59,209 nt of DNA. Origin: Zoogloea sp. (GTDB lineage Bacteria; Pseudomonadota; Gammaproteobacteria; Burkholderiales; Rhodocyclaceae). Positions 46,261 to 54,242 of the stretch are shown here, in pieces (within the stretch, counting starts at the first letter, position 1; the number at the start of each line of letters is the position of its first letter). The DNA lies in NCBI RefSeq assembly GCF_023150065.1, contig NZ_JAKLLN010000025.1, positions 1 to 59,209 on the forward strand. Direction: 5' to 3'. The position numbers were made by a program, and so were the translations under genes. A model generated the notes under the pieces. That model saw only the letters and a program-made list of their open reading frames with translations. It was not told where the DNA came from and ran no database searches.

Positions 46261-46763
46261 TGGGGCCGCTCAAGCTGTCGGGCGCATTGCCAGTGGCCCT
46301 GGGGATTGCCCTGGTTGTTGGCATCGCGATCGGCGCGGGCGCAGCCGTCGTCGTCAAGAACGGGCAGATCGCACTCATCGAGCGCAACCACGCACGACAA
46401 GCCGCCCGCGACCAGGCCGCCCAGCTCGCGCAGCTGCGGGCCGCACAGGCCCTGGGTGACGGGCTCACAAACGATCTGCTGGCCGCCCGCGCCGAAGCAG
46501 ATCAACTCCAGGAGCAACTCCATGCCGCGCTCTCCCGCGTTACCACTGGCCGCCCTTGTCTGGGCGGCGGTGCTCTCCGGCTGCTCGACCGTGCCGCCCG
46601 CACCGACCTGCCCCAGGCCGCCGGCCGCGCTGATGCAGCGGATGCCGCCTCAACTGCCACAGATACCCAGGTCGCCCAGTGGGCCGGTAGCGCCATCCAT
46701 CAATACGCAGAGTGCGCCCGGCGCCTCGACGCCCTGATCCAGTTTAACGAGGCCCCGCAGTGA
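46260..46763 (+). CDS. Rz-like inner-membrane spanin subunit
   Basis: The 167-residue protein has one N-terminal membrane segment (LPVALGIALVVGIAIGAGAAVVV) and a long helical periplasmic part (QIALIERNHARQAARDQAAQ and LLAARAEADQLQEQL). This is the Rz/i-spanin layout. A lipoprotein frame in another phase (Rz1) is contained in its C-terminal half, as in lambda. The pair should bridge inner and outer membrane and fuse them in the last step of lysis. Confidence 0.82.
   Translation: MGPLKLSGALPVALGIALVVGIAIGAGAAVVVKNGQIALIERNHARQAARDQAAQLAQLRAAQALGDGLTNDLLAARAEADQLQEQLHAALSRVTTGRPCLGGGALRLLDRAARTDLPQAAGRADAADAASTATDTQVAQWAGSAIHQYAECARRLDALIQFNEAPQ
46522..46737 (+). CDS. Rz1-like outer-membrane spanin lipoprotein, embedded in Rz gene
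   Basis: The 71-residue protein starts MPRSPALPLAALVWAAVLSGC. It has a lipobox (VLSGC) and a proline-rich mature part (VPPAPTCPRPPAALMQRMPP), as expected for Rz1. It lies wholly inside the Rz-like gene in a +1-shifted frame. ATG 46522 has AGGAG eight bases upstream. A standard gene caller would probably miss it because of the complete overlap. Confidence 0.82.
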   Translation: MPRSPALPLAALVWAAVLSGCSTVPPAPTCPRPPAALMQRMPPQLPQIPRSPSGPVAPSINTQSAPGASTP

Positions 46764-47170
46764 TCATCGAAATCAACTATCTCACCGTCGTCATCGCCGG
46801 TGCCGTCCTGTCCGCCTTTGCCGGCGTCCTGTGGGCCGTGGGCCGCACCTTCTTGCAGCAATACGGTTCGATGCTGGCTGATCAGCTGGCTGCGCACCGG
46901 GCCAGCGAGCAGAAGGTCGCGGCGGACATTCAGGCTCGCCTCGACAGGATGGAGTCGGACCAGGCAGCCAAGCTGCGTGCGATCGATCTTGAGCTTGATG
47001 CGCTTCGCAGCTCCAGCGCGAAGGCGCTGACGCACGGCGATCTCGATGATCTCTACGTCAAAGTCAACGCCACGTCGAACAGCGTTTCCAAGATGGAAGG
47101 GCTGCTCTCCAACGTCAACGACACGCTGCGGATGATCCTCTCCCGCATTGCCGATAAAGGACTGTCATGA
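46760..47170 (+). CDS. DUF2730-like phage protein (Mu gp25 position)
   Basis: The 136-residue protein has a membrane segment (YLTVVIAGAVLSAFAGVLWAVG) and a coiled coil (ASEQKVAADIQARLDRMESDQAAKLRAIDLEL). Size, layout and position between spanin and small terminase-type genes fit DUF2730. The role in the phage is unknown; a membrane role in lysis cannot be ruled out. The start is a GTG that overlaps the Rz stop. Confidence 0.75.
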   Translation: MIIEINYLTVVIAGAVLSAFAGVLWAVGRTFLQQYGSMLADQLAAHRASEQKVAADIQARLDRMESDQAAKLRAIDLELDALRSSSAKALTHGDLDDLYVKVNATSNSVSKMEGLLSNVNDTLRMILSRIADKGLS

Positions 47171-47436
47171 CCACTGCCGCCTCCCGCCTTGCCACGGCGA
47201 CCCGCCGCCGCGCCATCCTTACCGTCCTGTTCTTCGCCCCGTCCCGCACGCTTCCGGTGCCGCGCATCGTCCGGCAGATCGAAGAGCTCCACGGCCAGAT
47301 CGCCTCCAGCTCCACGGTCCGCGCCGACCTGATCGTGATGGCCGACCAGGGCTACATCATTTGCATGGAAGACGCGAACACCCTCACCGAGTCCGGCCGC
47401 GACGTGGTGATGGATCGCATTGAAATCGCCGTGTAG
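47167..47436 (+). CDS. VpaChn25_0724-family-like winged-helix phage protein
   Basis: The 89-residue protein resembles a winged helix (RRRAILTVLFFAPSRTLPVPRIVRQIEELHG, STVRADLIVMADQGYI, then MEDANTLTESGRDVV), with R-A-D-L and ADQG features of this family. It occupies the Mu gp26 position before the small-terminase-type gene. Function unknown. Confidence 0.75.
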   Translation: MTTAASRLATATRRRAILTVLFFAPSRTLPVPRIVRQIEELHGQIASSSTVRADLIVMADQGYIICMEDANTLTESGRDVVMDRIEIAV

Positions 47437-47438
47437 CC

Positions 47439-47621
47439 ATGGCAAGCAAACGACGCCTGCGCCGTAAGGCGTGCACCGGAAAGATCCGGCACGCCGACGC
47501 GCTGGCAGCCTTCGCCCACATCCACGCTCTGTTCCGCAGCAAGGGCTATCAGGGGCACCTCAACGCGTACCGCTGCTGCTACTGCGGCGGTTACCACGTC
47601 GGCCACGCGCCGAGGAAGTAA
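47439..47621 (+). CDS. Small basic zinc-ribbon-like phage protein
   Basis: The 60-residue basic protein (MASKRRLRRKACTGKIRHAD) ends in YRCCYCGGYHVGHAPRK, where CxxCGxxHxxH looks like a minimal zinc site. Similar small proteins are frequent in Mu-like late regions. It may bind nucleic acid; the role is unknown. Confidence 0.7.
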   Translation: MASKRRLRRKACTGKIRHADALAAFAHIHALFRSKGYQGHLNAYRCCYCGGYHVGHAPRK

Positions 47622-47625
47622 CGCT

Positions 47626-48126
47626 ATGGCTCATTCCGACGACACTCGCCGGGCAGTGCGTTCGTCCTTCGTCTATGACCAGCTCGGGCTGGAGATCGCC
47701 GCCGTCAAGCATGGCGTGCCAGTCGCCACCGCCCGGCGCTGGATCCGCGAAGCACGCGACGCCGGAGACGACTGGGAGAAGGCTCGCGCCGCCCAGATGA
47801 TCGCAGGCGGCGGCATGGAAGCGATCGCCCGACAGACCATGGCCATGTTCTCCCAGCAGGCCCAGGCCACGATGCAGATGCTGCAGGACGATGCCCAGAT
47901 CCCGCCGCTGGAACGCGGCAAGGCACTGGCCAGCCTGGCCGACAGCTTCACCAAACTGGTGTCGGCCAACTCCCGGCTCATGCCCGAGACCGACAAGTTG
48001 GCCGTGGCGATGGACGTTGTGAAGCGTCTGCGTGACTTCATTCAGTCCAACTACCCGCAACACGGCGGGGCCTTTGCCGAAGTGCTCATGCCCTTCGGCG
48101 AAGAGATTGCGAGGGCATATGGCTAA
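47626..48126 (+). CDS. DUF1804-family small terminase-type protein (Mu gp27)
   Basis: The 166-residue protein has an N-terminal helix-turn-helix (RRAVRSSFVYDQLGLEIAAVKHGVPVATARRWIREAR) and a helical oligomerisation part with LPLERGK-like spacing (IPPLERGKALASLADSF). This matches DUF1804, the presumed small terminase subunit of Mu-like phages, which recognises packaging sites. Confidence 0.87.
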   Translation: MAHSDDTRRAVRSSFVYDQLGLEIAAVKHGVPVATARRWIREARDAGDDWEKARAAQMIAGGGMEAIARQTMAMFSQQAQATMQMLQDDAQIPPLERGKALASLADSFTKLVSANSRLMPETDKLAVAMDVVKRLRDFIQSNYPQHGGAFAEVLMPFGEEIARAYG

Positions 48127-48352
48127 GATTTCGGCGGCAACACGTCATGCACTCAGCGTCATTGCACACATGGCGATGGCTCAGGACATGGACAAGAAAG
48201 TCTTTCAGAAGCAGGGCGTCAGTGGCTTCTACGACAACTGGCTCAAGACACAGACTGCGCAAGACCGGGCCATCATTGCCGAGCTCCAGAAGATCGGCCA
48301 GCAAGCTCGGGCAGACGTAGCCCGCATGATGACGAGCGAGGCCAACGGGTGA
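48119..48352 (+). CDS. Small helical phage protein between small and large terminase genes
   Basis: The 77-residue helical protein (MAKISAATRHALSVIAHMAMAQDMDKKVF, then QDRAIIAELQKIGQQARADVARM) overlaps the previous gene by eight bases and the next by four. It is not recognised; the position suggests a packaging accessory. Confidence 0.65.
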   Translation: MAKISAATRHALSVIAHMAMAQDMDKKVFQKQGVSGFYDNWLKTQTAQDRAIIAELQKIGQQARADVARMMTSEANG

Positions 48353-50136
48353 GCACGAAGGGCCAGGTCTCTGAAAAGGACTTCCTCGCCGAGCTTGCGG
48401 AAATCGGCCGGACAGCCCGGGCTGAACTCGAAGCCAGGCAGATCGGCCTCGACCCGTCGCCAGAGGCACGAGCCGCTCGCCGCCGCCGCGTGCTGGTGGA
48501 GCGGGACTTCGAGTTCTTCGCCTACACCTACATGCCGCACCACATCCGGCCGCCGGCAAGCGACTTTCATCGGCACTTCTTTAACCGCTACCCGCAGATC
48601 CTCGACCAGCCCGGCGGCGCGAAGGAGTGGTGGGTTGCACCCCGCGGCGAGGCCAAGTCCTCGCTCACCACCAAGGTCGGCCCGGTGTGGTGCGCCGTGC
48701 GGGCACTGCTCCAGCAGGAGAAGATCCGCAACGAGGTCGGCTGGCCCGCGGTGCAGCCCCTGCCGTACTTCATCGACTACATCAACATGCTCGGCGCCGA
48801 GACCAAGCTGCCGACCAAGCTGCTCGAGGTCGTGAAAGCCGAGCTGCTCTACAACGCCGCGTTGAACCTGGACTTTCCCGAAGCCTGCGGTGGTACCAAG
48901 AACTGGAAAATCGGCGAGTTCACGACCCGGGCCGGCGTGAAGATGGAAGCCTTCGGCGCCGAGCAGGCTATCCGGGGTACCTTCCACGGCGCATCACGCC
49001 CGAAGCTGCTCCTCGGCGATGACCTCATCACCGACAAGGAAGCCAAGAGCCCGACCGAGTGCACGAACCGCTGGGACTGGCTTGAAAAGGCCATCGACTT
49101 TCTCGGCCCACCGGACGGTACCGCCAAGTATGTGGGCGTCGGCACCGTCCTCAACAAGAACGACCCCATCAGCCGGGCCAAGGGTGCCATCGGCCACCTG
49201 GTGCATCACTTCCGGGCCATCGTGCAGCTGCCCGCCAACATGCACCTGTGGGAGCAATGCCAGGCCGTCATGCTCAATGACGACAAGCCCGCAGAGGAAG
49301 AGGCCAGCGCCGCCGGCAAAGTGCTGGGCAGCGAGGATCTGCCGTCCTTCAAGTTCTACCTGGCGAACAAGGCCGCGATGGACGAAGGCGCCGAGATCTC
49401 GTGGCCCGGAGTGCGCTCCCTCTTCTGGCTCATGCGCCAGCGCGCCAAGAATGCCAAGGCCTTCGGCACAGAGATGCAGGGCGACCCGCGGAGCGACGAA
49501 GACAAGGTGTTCTCCCCCGTCCGCTTCTTTGTCTCCCGGCTCCCGCACTGGGTCTTCTTCGGGGCCTGCGACCCTTCCATGGGCAGGGGCAGCACGTCGG
49601 ACCCCTCCGCCATCGTCGGCGGTGGATGGGATCGTCAGCGCAAGAAGCTCCACGTCGTGCACGCCGAGATCAAGCGGCGGGTGCAATCCAAACTGGAGTC
49701 GGACCTGATCACCTTTCAGCGGGAATTCAACTGCCAGGGCATCGCGTTCGAGAACAACAATGCGTACGAATCCATGCGCGGAACGCTGGTCAAGAACGCA
49801 CTGGACAAGGGTGTGGCGCTACCGCTGATCGGCGTTACCGCTACCGTCGAGCAAGAGATTCGCATCGACAGCCTGGAGCCCTTCATCACCGATGCGCTGG
49901 ACCCGTCCATCCTGTTCTCCCCGGCGCTGACCATGCTGCTCGCCGAGCTGGACACCTGGCCCGAGGCGCAGCCCGGGCACCACTACGACGGGCTCTGCGC
50001 GCTGCACCTGCTCTGGCACCTCGCCGTTACGCGCGGGCTGTACGCCAACGGCGAAGGGTTTCAATCAGTCGGGCGCCACGGTTCGTCGAACGGTGACCCC
50101 GACCACGCCCAATCCAGCTCCCGCAGGATGTTCTAG
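48349..50136 (+). CDS. Terminase large subunit (Mu gp28-like)
   Basis: The 595-residue protein carries the ATPase region with WVAPRGEAKSSLTTK (Walker A-type, near residue 100) and a C-terminal RNase H-like nuclease part beginning FFGACDPSMGRGSTSDPSAIVG. It packages phage DNA headful-wise and cleaves it. The start is a GTG overlapping the preceding gene by four bases. Length is in the usual range for Mu-like large terminases (about 550-600). Confidence 0.92.
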   Translation: MSTKGQVSEKDFLAELAEIGRTARAELEARQIGLDPSPEARAARRRRVLVERDFEFFAYTYMPHHIRPPASDFHRHFFNRYPQILDQPGGAKEWWVAPRGEAKSSLTTKVGPVWCAVRALLQQEKIRNEVGWPAVQPLPYFIDYINMLGAETKLPTKLLEVVKAELLYNAALNLDFPEACGGTKNWKIGEFTTRAGVKMEAFGAEQAIRGTFHGASRPKLLLGDDLITDKEAKSPTECTNRWDWLEKAIDFLGPPDGTAKYVGVGTVLNKNDPISRAKGAIGHLVHHFRAIVQLPANMHLWEQCQAVMLNDDKPAEEEASAAGKVLGSEDLPSFKFYLANKAAMDEGAEISWPGVRSLFWLMRQRAKNAKAFGTEMQGDPRSDEDKVFSPVRFFVSRLPHWVFFGACDPSMGRGSTSDPSAIVGGGWDRQRKKLHVVHAEIKRRVQSKLESDLITFQREFNCQGIAFENNNAYESMRGTLVKNALDKGVALPLIGVTATVEQEIRIDSLEPFITDALDPSILFSPALTMLLAELDTWPEAQPGHHYDGLCALHLLWHLAVTRGLYANGEGFQSVGRHGSSNGDPDHAQSSSRRMF

Positions 50137-50147
50137 CGATGAACCCT

Positions 50148-50504
50148 TTACCCCTGCTTCGGGTGACGCACCTGCTCGCCGCCGGCCTGCGCCTCATAAA
50201 TGGACTTGAGCCGAAGGAACTCGGCCTCGTCAATTTCCCGCTCCCCACCCCAGGGCGACCGGATCTCAAAGGCATTCAGCGCATTGGCTTGCGTTCCGTA
50301 CTGCGCCTGGGAGAAGTACTCCAAGCGCGGATCACGGGTGCCCAGCTCCCAACGTCCATCAACCCGTCGGTTCTGAGCCGAGATCACCTCGGCCGTCTGG
50401 GTGATTCGCCACGTATCGCTATTGACCACCTCGACGCGCGGTTCGGACAGGACCCAGTAAAGCGTTTGGGCCGGCTCGTTATGAAAGTAACGGGGATCGC
50501 TCAT
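50148..50504 (-). CDS. Antisense hypothetical gene between terminase and portal (moron candidate)
   Basis: The 118-residue protein (MSDPRYFHNEPAQTLYWV, then WRITQTAEVISAQNRRVDG, ending VRHPKQG) is encoded against the head operon in the 408-base gap between the terminase and portal genes. The sequence is protein-like and beta-rich in the middle. An ATG at 50522 could extend it by six codons. Mu has no gene here. Orientation and isolation suggest independent expression, possibly from the prophage. No family is recognised. Confidence 0.7.
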   Translation of the reverse strand: MSDPRYFHNEPAQTLYWVLSEPRVEVVNSDTWRITQTAEVISAQNRRVDGRWELGTRDPRLEYFSQAQYGTQANALNAFEIRSPWGGEREIDEAEFLRLKSIYEAQAGGEQVRHPKQG

Positions 50505-50544
50505 AAGAATTCCAAATGTCATTTTATGGAAACCCAGTGTAATC

Positions 50545-52140
50545 ATGGCCTCGCTACTTGACCAGCACGGCAACCCCTTCCGCCTCGCCGATATCGCCGA
50601 GCCCCAAACCGCACGCGTCGCGGTGCTGCAGAACCAGGTCATCCAGTCCCAGCTCGACGGTCTCACCCCCGCCAAAGCGGCGCGGATGCTACGCGATGCA
50701 GACGCCGGCAACATCGTGGCGCAGCACCAGCTCTTCGACGACATGCTCGACCGGGACAGCCACCTGCGCTGCGAATGGGACAAGCGCTGCGCGGCCCCCA
50801 CCACCCTCGACTGGAGCATCGAACCGCCGGCCAACGCCACCGCCCAGGAGAAAGCCAGCGCGGCCTGGGTCGAAGAGGTGCTGCGTGATGTGGTCGATGA
50901 CTTTGAGGACGTGCTCATCGCCATGCAAGAGGCCATCGGTCATGGCTTCTCGGGAATCGAGGTCGAGTGGAAGCGCTGGGGCAAGGAATGGATCCCGTCT
51001 TTCCACCCCCGCCCGCAAACCTGGTTCCAGCTCGACAGCACCCGCCGGCACATCCGCCTGCAGAATGGCTCCGCCGATGGCGCCGCACTGCTCCCCATGG
51101 GCTGGATCTTCCACACCCCGCGCAAGGTGAAAACGGGCTACACCTCCCGGGCCGGCCTGTTCCGGCCGGCCGTGTGGCCCTTCTTGTACAAGGCCTACTC
51201 GGTGGGCGACTTCGCGGAGTTCCTGGAGACCTACGGGCTCCCGATCATCGTCGGCAAGTTCCCACCGGGCGCGTCCGACGAAGAGAAGGCCAGCCTGTTC
51301 CGGGCCGTCACAGCGCTTGGTCACGACGCCCGGGCCATCATGCCGGAAGGCATGCAGATCGAGATCCAGGCAGTCACGGGCGGCGCCGGCGGATCACACC
51401 ACCTGGCAATGGTCGACTGGGCTGATCGCGCCCACTCCAAGTTGGTGCTCGGCCAAGTGTTGTCCGCCGAGGCGAAAGCTACGGGGCTCGGCTCTGGCGT
51501 AGCAGACCTGCAGGGCGAGGTACGCGACGACATCAAGGCCAGCGACGCCCGACAGCTCGCCGCAACGCTGACACGCGACCTTGTCTACCCCATGATCGTG
51601 CTCAACCGCGGGGGCGTCGACGGCTTGCGCCGTTGCCCCCGCCTGGTCTTCGACTTAGGCGGGGCGGAGGATCTCAAGCTCTATTCCGAGGCCTTGCCCA
51701 CGCTCGCAGAAAACGGCGCCCGTATCCCCGTGCCCTGGGTCCACCAAAAGCTGCGCATTCCCGAAGCCCAAGGCGACGAGCCCGTGTTCGGCCGGCCGCA
51801 GCCCAGCCCCCCCGTGCCGCCGGCGGCACCCACCGTGCCACCCGCAACCCTGCGCGCAGCGCTGGCTGCTCTGGCAGCAACCCGGCCGCCCGCACCAGAC
51901 GGCATCGACACCCTGGTGGACGCCGCCCTGCAAGATTGGCAGCCCGTGATGCAGCCCCTGGTCGATCCCATCCAGGCTGCCATGGACGCCTCCGCCCAGG
52001 CAGGCGAAACCGCCGAGCAGTTCCTGGCACGCCTGCCGGCGCTGCTCACGCAGATGGACGTTACCGAGCTGACCGCCGCGCTGGCCCATGCGGCTTTCAC
52101 CGCCCGCCTGGGCGCCCGTGCCGGGCTGGTTGATGACTGA
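50545..52140 (+). CDS. Portal protein (DUF935, Mu gp29-like)
   Basis: The 531-residue protein starts MASLLDQHGNPFRLADIAEP and has the DUF935 features DAGNIVAQHQLFDDMLDRDSHLRCEWDKR near residue 55 and GFSGIEVEWKR near 140. Portals form the dodecameric ring through which DNA enters the capsid. The gene follows the terminase as in Mu, apart from the inserted antisense gene. The C-terminal 130 residues are rich in Ala/Pro. Confidence 0.93.
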   Translation: MASLLDQHGNPFRLADIAEPQTARVAVLQNQVIQSQLDGLTPAKAARMLRDADAGNIVAQHQLFDDMLDRDSHLRCEWDKRCAAPTTLDWSIEPPANATAQEKASAAWVEEVLRDVVDDFEDVLIAMQEAIGHGFSGIEVEWKRWGKEWIPSFHPRPQTWFQLDSTRRHIRLQNGSADGAALLPMGWIFHTPRKVKTGYTSRAGLFRPAVWPFLYKAYSVGDFAEFLETYGLPIIVGKFPPGASDEEKASLFRAVTALGHDARAIMPEGMQIEIQAVTGGAGGSHHLAMVDWADRAHSKLVLGQVLSAEAKATGLGSGVADLQGEVRDDIKASDARQLAATLTRDLVYPMIVLNRGGVDGLRRCPRLVFDLGGAEDLKLYSEALPTLAENGARIPVPWVHQKLRIPEAQGDEPVFGRPQPSPPVPPAAPTVPPATLRAALAALAATRPPAPDGIDTLVDAALQDWQPVMQPLVDPIQAAMDASAQAGETAEQFLARLPALLTQMDVTELTAALAHAAFTARLGARAGLVDD

Positions 52141-53488
52141 TCGCCTCGCAGCCCTTGCGCGCTCCGGCCCGGCCCCCACGCCGGCGCAGGAGTTCGCCCG
52201 CCTTTACAAGCTCACGCCCGAGGAGGCCGTGCGTTACCTGCAGGGCCGCGACCAGGTCGAACCCACCTACGACTGGCGGGACATGTGGCAGGAGGAGCAC
52301 GCCGAGAAGTTCACCATCTCGCGCCTGTCCCGGGCCGACCTCCTCAAGTCCCTGCAAGATGGCATCACCGCCTCTGTGGAGGGCGACCTCACCCGACGGG
52401 ACTGGACCAAGTCCGCCACGCGCCTGCTCGCCAAGGAAGGCTGGTGGGGCGAGGTCACGCAGATCGACCCCAGCACCGGCGAAGCGGTGACCACCACCTT
52501 CGACAAAGCCCGCCTCAAGCTCATCTTCGATACCAACACCCGGGTCGCCTACAGCGCCGGGCAATGGGAGCGCATCCAGGATGCAAAGCTGACGCACCCC
52601 TACGTGCGCTACATCACCCAAGGCGACGAGTTGGTGCGTGCCTCTCACCGCCCCTGGAACAACGTGACGCTCCCGGCCGAGGATCCCTTCTGGAACACTC
52701 ACTGGCCACCCAACGGCTGGCGCTGCCGCTGCCGCGTCCAGTCCATGACCCGACGCGAGTACGACCGCCTCAAGGCCGACGGCGCCATCGTCACCGAGCG
52801 GCCGCCCACCAAGACCCGGGAATGGACCAACGGCCGCACTGGCGAAGTACTCGACGTGCCGATAGGCATCGACCCCGGCTGGGCCTACAACCCGGGCCAG
52901 GCCGGCGCCCGCCGCGCCGAGCTGGCGCGCCTGGCGGCCAACAAGATCGCCACCGCCCCGGCGGCCTTGGGCGCCGAAGCCTGGCAGGACGTAGGCCCGG
53001 CAGTGGCGCCGGCCCTCGCCGAGGAATACCGCGCCTGGCTCAAGGAGCTGCCCGACAACCCCAAGGCCAAGGGGCGCACCCCGATCATCGGCGCCATCCA
53101 CCCGGAAGACCTGCGCTGGCTTGCGGATAAGGATCTGCCACAGCCCAGCCATGCAGAGATAGGCGTATCCAGCGGGCCGATCGTCGGGCCCAAGGCGCGC
53201 CGGCATGAGGCACAAGGCAATGCGTTACCCGACCAGGTGTGGGAGAACCTCCCCGAGCTGATCGCCGAACCGCTCGCTGTGCTTTACGACAATCAGAACG
53301 GCACGCTGCTTTACATCCTGCCGGATGCCTCCGCGCGGCGCGGACAGCTTGCGATGGAGTTCGAGTTTGCGTCGAAGAACAAGACCAACGTGGTGATATC
53401 GGGATACCGCCCGCTGCTGAAAAACCTGCGCGAACGGATCGCAGCGGGGGACTTGACGATGATGAGGGGAGATCTTGGTGAGGAGTGA
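52133..53488 (+). CDS. MuF-type minor head protein with extra C-terminal domain (gp30-like)
   Basis: The 451-residue protein has the phage head morphogenesis (MuF/SPP1 gp7) region at about residues 60-205 (TNTRVAYSAGQWERIQDAKL, and HWPPNGWRCRCRVQSM with its paired cysteines). After a linker, residues 330-451 form a separate domain (QVWENLPELIAEPLAVLYDNQNGTLLYILPD, then KNKTNVVISGYRPLLKNLRERI). This resembles the PBECR-type RNase-like domains fused to MuF proteins, but I could not verify active-site residues. It overlaps the portal gene by eight bases. Confidence 0.85.
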   Translation: MTDRLAALARSGPAPTPAQEFARLYKLTPEEAVRYLQGRDQVEPTYDWRDMWQEEHAEKFTISRLSRADLLKSLQDGITASVEGDLTRRDWTKSATRLLAKEGWWGEVTQIDPSTGEAVTTTFDKARLKLIFDTNTRVAYSAGQWERIQDAKLTHPYVRYITQGDELVRASHRPWNNVTLPAEDPFWNTHWPPNGWRCRCRVQSMTRREYDRLKADGAIVTERPPTKTREWTNGRTGEVLDVPIGIDPGWAYNPGQAGARRAELARLAANKIATAPAALGAEAWQDVGPAVAPALAEEYRAWLKELPDNPKAKGRTPIIGAIHPEDLRWLADKDLPQPSHAEIGVSSGPIVGPKARRHEAQGNALPDQVWENLPELIAEPLAVLYDNQNGTLLYILPDASARRGQLAMEFEFASKNKTNVVISGYRPLLKNLRERIAAGDLTMMRGDLGEE

Positions 53489-53583
53489 GAGCGGGAGGCC
53501 GGCCGTCCCTCCATACACGCCCGTCGCGCAAGGCGAACATCGCATGAGCGTGGATGCCGATTCCCACGCCTCGCTCTCACTCC
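53481..53583. repeat. 12-bp perfect inverted repeat flanking 79 bases after the MuF gene
   Basis: GGAGTGAGAGCG (53481-53492) includes the MuF gene stop codon and is matched by CGCTCTCACTCC at 53572-53583, just before the virion morphogenesis gene. The enclosed stretch has no gene of note. It may be an mRNA structure or the scar of cassette exchange. Confidence 0.5.
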
Positions 53584-53603
53584 AATTTTAGGCGGATAGC
53601 CCC

Positions 53604-54059
53604 ATGATTACCATCACCCTGGATTCGGATGACATCGGCCCGGTGCTCAAGCGCCTCCAGGGCCGCATGCGCAACCTCCGCCCCGCCATGGCCGGCATCG
53701 GCATGGAGCTCGAAAACCGGGTGCGCAACCGCTTCGACTCCCGCACCGACCCCAACGGCGCCCAGTGGGCGGCCTGGTCACCGAGCACCGTCGAGTCCTA
53801 CCCGAAGGACGCGCACCGCAAATTGCTCGACCGCTACGGCGACATGATGGCCAGCCTCAACTACCAGGCCGATGCCGAGAGCGTGGCCATCGGCTTCGGC
53901 CAGCCCTACGCCACGTATCACGAGTTTGGCACCACACGCATGCCCCGGCGCGGCCTCCTCACCGCCGACCCGGAGGCCGGCACCCTGGCTCCGGCCGACG
54001 AGCAAGCCATCCTCGACGTGCTCTACGACCTGCTCGACCAGGCCATCAACGGCGTCTGA
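53604..54059 (+). CDS. Phage virion morphogenesis protein (Mu gpG/gp31 family)
   Basis: The 151-residue protein begins MITITLDSDDIGPVLKRLQG. It has the family features RNRFDSRTDPNGAQWAAWSPSTV and YATYHEFGTTRMPRRGLL. It corresponds to tail-completion/virion morphogenesis proteins (pfam05069-type) that follow MuF in Mu-like phages. Confidence 0.92.
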   Translation: MITITLDSDDIGPVLKRLQGRMRNLRPAMAGIGMELENRVRNRFDSRTDPNGAQWAAWSPSTVESYPKDAHRKLLDRYGDMMASLNYQADAESVAIGFGQPYATYHEFGTTRMPRRGLLTADPEAGTLAPADEQAILDVLYDLLDQAINGV

Positions 54060-54242
54060 CCCCGGTTTTCAGGATCGGCCCATAGCGCGATTTTGAGGGT
54101 GGGGGTGCGGCCACCGTAGCCGCCGCCCCCCGATCGTTGAAATTAACGGGGGAGTAACGGGGTCTGTAGGCCTCGACGCCACCCAGACCGCCGAAGGGGT
54201 TCGGCCTCTCGGGCAGGCACGTGCGCGCGCGACCATCGGCGC
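54060..54242 (+). other. Non-coding gap before the protease gene
   Basis: These 183 bases contain no plausible gene. They include a short AT-rich spot (GAAATTAACG, about 54138-54147) in otherwise GC-rich DNA and could hold a head-gene promoter; no clear -35/-10 pair is seen. Confidence 0.4.
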
